DNA of 6,639 nt from DASQUP01 sp035641235. Lineage in GTDB: Bacteria > Actinomycetota > CADDZG01 > WHSQ01. Positions 6,132 to 6,639 of the stretch are shown piece after piece (the stretch's first letter is position 1; every line of letters begins with the position of its first letter). The stretch spans positions 1-6,639 of the forward strand of contig DASQUP010000282.1 of the NCBI GenBank assembly GCA_035641235.1. The letters run 5' to 3'. The position numbers and the translations under genes are program-made. The notes under the pieces are model-generated. The model had not been told where the DNA came from. It ran no database searches and was given only the letters and a program-made list of their open reading frames with translations.

Positions 6132-6513
6132 TCGTTCAAGTGGGTGGCCGATATTCCACAAAATGAAGAAGGGGGAGAGATCTGAGTGAGGCCGGGTTTG
6201 TCTATTCGACCCGGCCCCACTTGCCGGGATGGAATGGAAGAACCTCATCCCGCCATGAATGCGGTGGCTTGTTAGTCACAAACTCCATGCGGCATTCTTC
6301 TTCCGGTGACAACGGATCCTGATGAGGGAGTGACGTCGAGCAACCTGCGGCTGAGGCGATGTCTTCGTTGTTTCCTCAGAGGGCGCGGGCCACTAGAAAG
6401 GCGCTGGGATGGTGCGATTCCCCCTCACAGAATCACAACGAGGTTCAAGGGTTTCTGGACGGGTTCGCCTCGTGGCTGGCTGAGGAGTTGGAAGGGCAAG
6501 CCCGAACCGCTAT
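6132..6513. other. Intergenic region after the operon
   Basis: About 380 bases without a convincing gene. It holds the hairpin at 6186-6220 and a weak 5-bp inverted repeat with a 9-nt loop (GATTC 6416-6420, GAATC 6430-6434). A 62-codon rightward frame begins with ATG at 6359, but it has no ribosome binding site, shows no recognisable domain, and runs antisense into the better-supported leftward gene. No tRNA, transposon end or CRISPR repeat was seen. Confidence 0.6.
6186..6220 (+). terminator. Hairpin, probable terminator of the ABC-VOC operon
   Basis: GTGAGGCCGGGT pairs with ACCCGGCCCCAC: an 8-bp perfect GC-rich stem, one mismatch (A6189/C6217), then three more pairs, with an 11-nt loop (6198-6208). 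It lies 55 nt after the VOC stop codon. There is no T-run on either strand, so it is not a textbook intrinsic terminator; hairpins without a U-tract are common after operons in high-GC bacteria and may instead protect the 3' end. Confidence 0.5.
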
Positions 6514-6639
6514 TCAGAGCAGCCAGCGGACATTCAGGCCGTGGTAGCCGGACGTTGCCACGACCCTCTCCTCGCCCCCCGGCCAAATCGTCAGCCGTAC
6601 CTCCGACTCCTCTCCGCCCGGCTCCATGCGCAGCCATGC
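6514..6639 (-). CDS. 3' end of an unidentified leftward gene (partial)
   Basis: The last 41 codons of a frame entering from the right edge, ending at TGA (6514-6516). The visible protein reads like a beta-rich C-terminus (VRLTIWPGGEERVVATSGYHGLNVRWLL as consecutive strands in residues 14-41 of the visible part), with GC-rich third positions as in the other genes here. The other leftward frame over the same bases gives Gly/Arg-rich shadow-like protein. I do not recognise the family. It would converge on the ABC-VOC operon. Confidence 0.5.
   Translation of the reverse strand, partial: AWLRMEPGGEESEVRLTIWPGGEERVVATSGYHGLNVRWLL

Noticed and set aside
5745..6248. Leftward open frame of 167 codons opposite the VOC gene
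   Set aside because: It is antisense to a clear VOC-fold protein and shows no domain pattern of its own.
6359..6547. Rightward 62-codon frame
   Set aside because: There is no ribosome binding site or recognisable motif, and it overlaps the more protein-like leftward 3' end at the right edge.

Overview
The window is GC-rich DNA that looks like a chromosomal piece of a high-GC bacterium, most likely an actinobacterium. The clues are the strong GC bias at third codon positions, GTG starts, a regulator with an apparently leaderless start, and DrrA/DrrB-type transporter genes. This is an inference from style; no rRNA or tRNA is present to settle it.

Left half (1-2925, minus strand): one uninterrupted reading frame of 975 codons enters from the left edge, so its C-terminus is missing. 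It encodes a secreted multidomain protein: signal peptide, a domain with the scaffold of a bacterial metallophosphoesterase, two Ig-like beta domains, a proline-rich linker, five FG-GAP/VCBS-like repeats (beta-propeller blades), and a C-terminal region that reads like a TIM barrel. The phosphoesterase domain keeps its structural signatures, but almost all expected metal ligands are replaced, which suggests a secreted pseudoenzyme. Long antisense frames in this half are shadows of this gene.

Middle (2926-3858): a short gap with a small inverted repeat, then a TetR-family repressor gene (minus strand) of the LmrA/YxaF/QacR-like kind. The repressor and a rightward operon diverge from a compact control region (3731-3790). 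It holds two 16-bp palindromes of the form TGGACY-N4-GGTCCA, 31 bp apart. The two arms of the first palindrome coincide with the proposed -35 elements of the two divergent promoters, and the second covers the proposed start point of the rightward transcript. The rightward leader carries a 17-codon reading frame with a good ribosome binding site that overlaps the GTG start of the first operon gene.

Right half (3859-6131, plus strand): a tight three-gene operon encodes a DrrA-like ABC-2 ATPase, a six-helix ABC-2 permease (ATGA overlap), and a VOC/glyoxalase-bleomycin-resistance-fold protein 12 bp downstream. The likely logic is that a small-molecule ligand releases the TetR repressor, which turns on an efflux pump plus a companion protein that binds or modifies the compound. 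The ligand cannot be read from the sequence. A strong hairpin follows the operon, and at the right edge a 41-codon 3' end of an unidentified leftward gene is visible.
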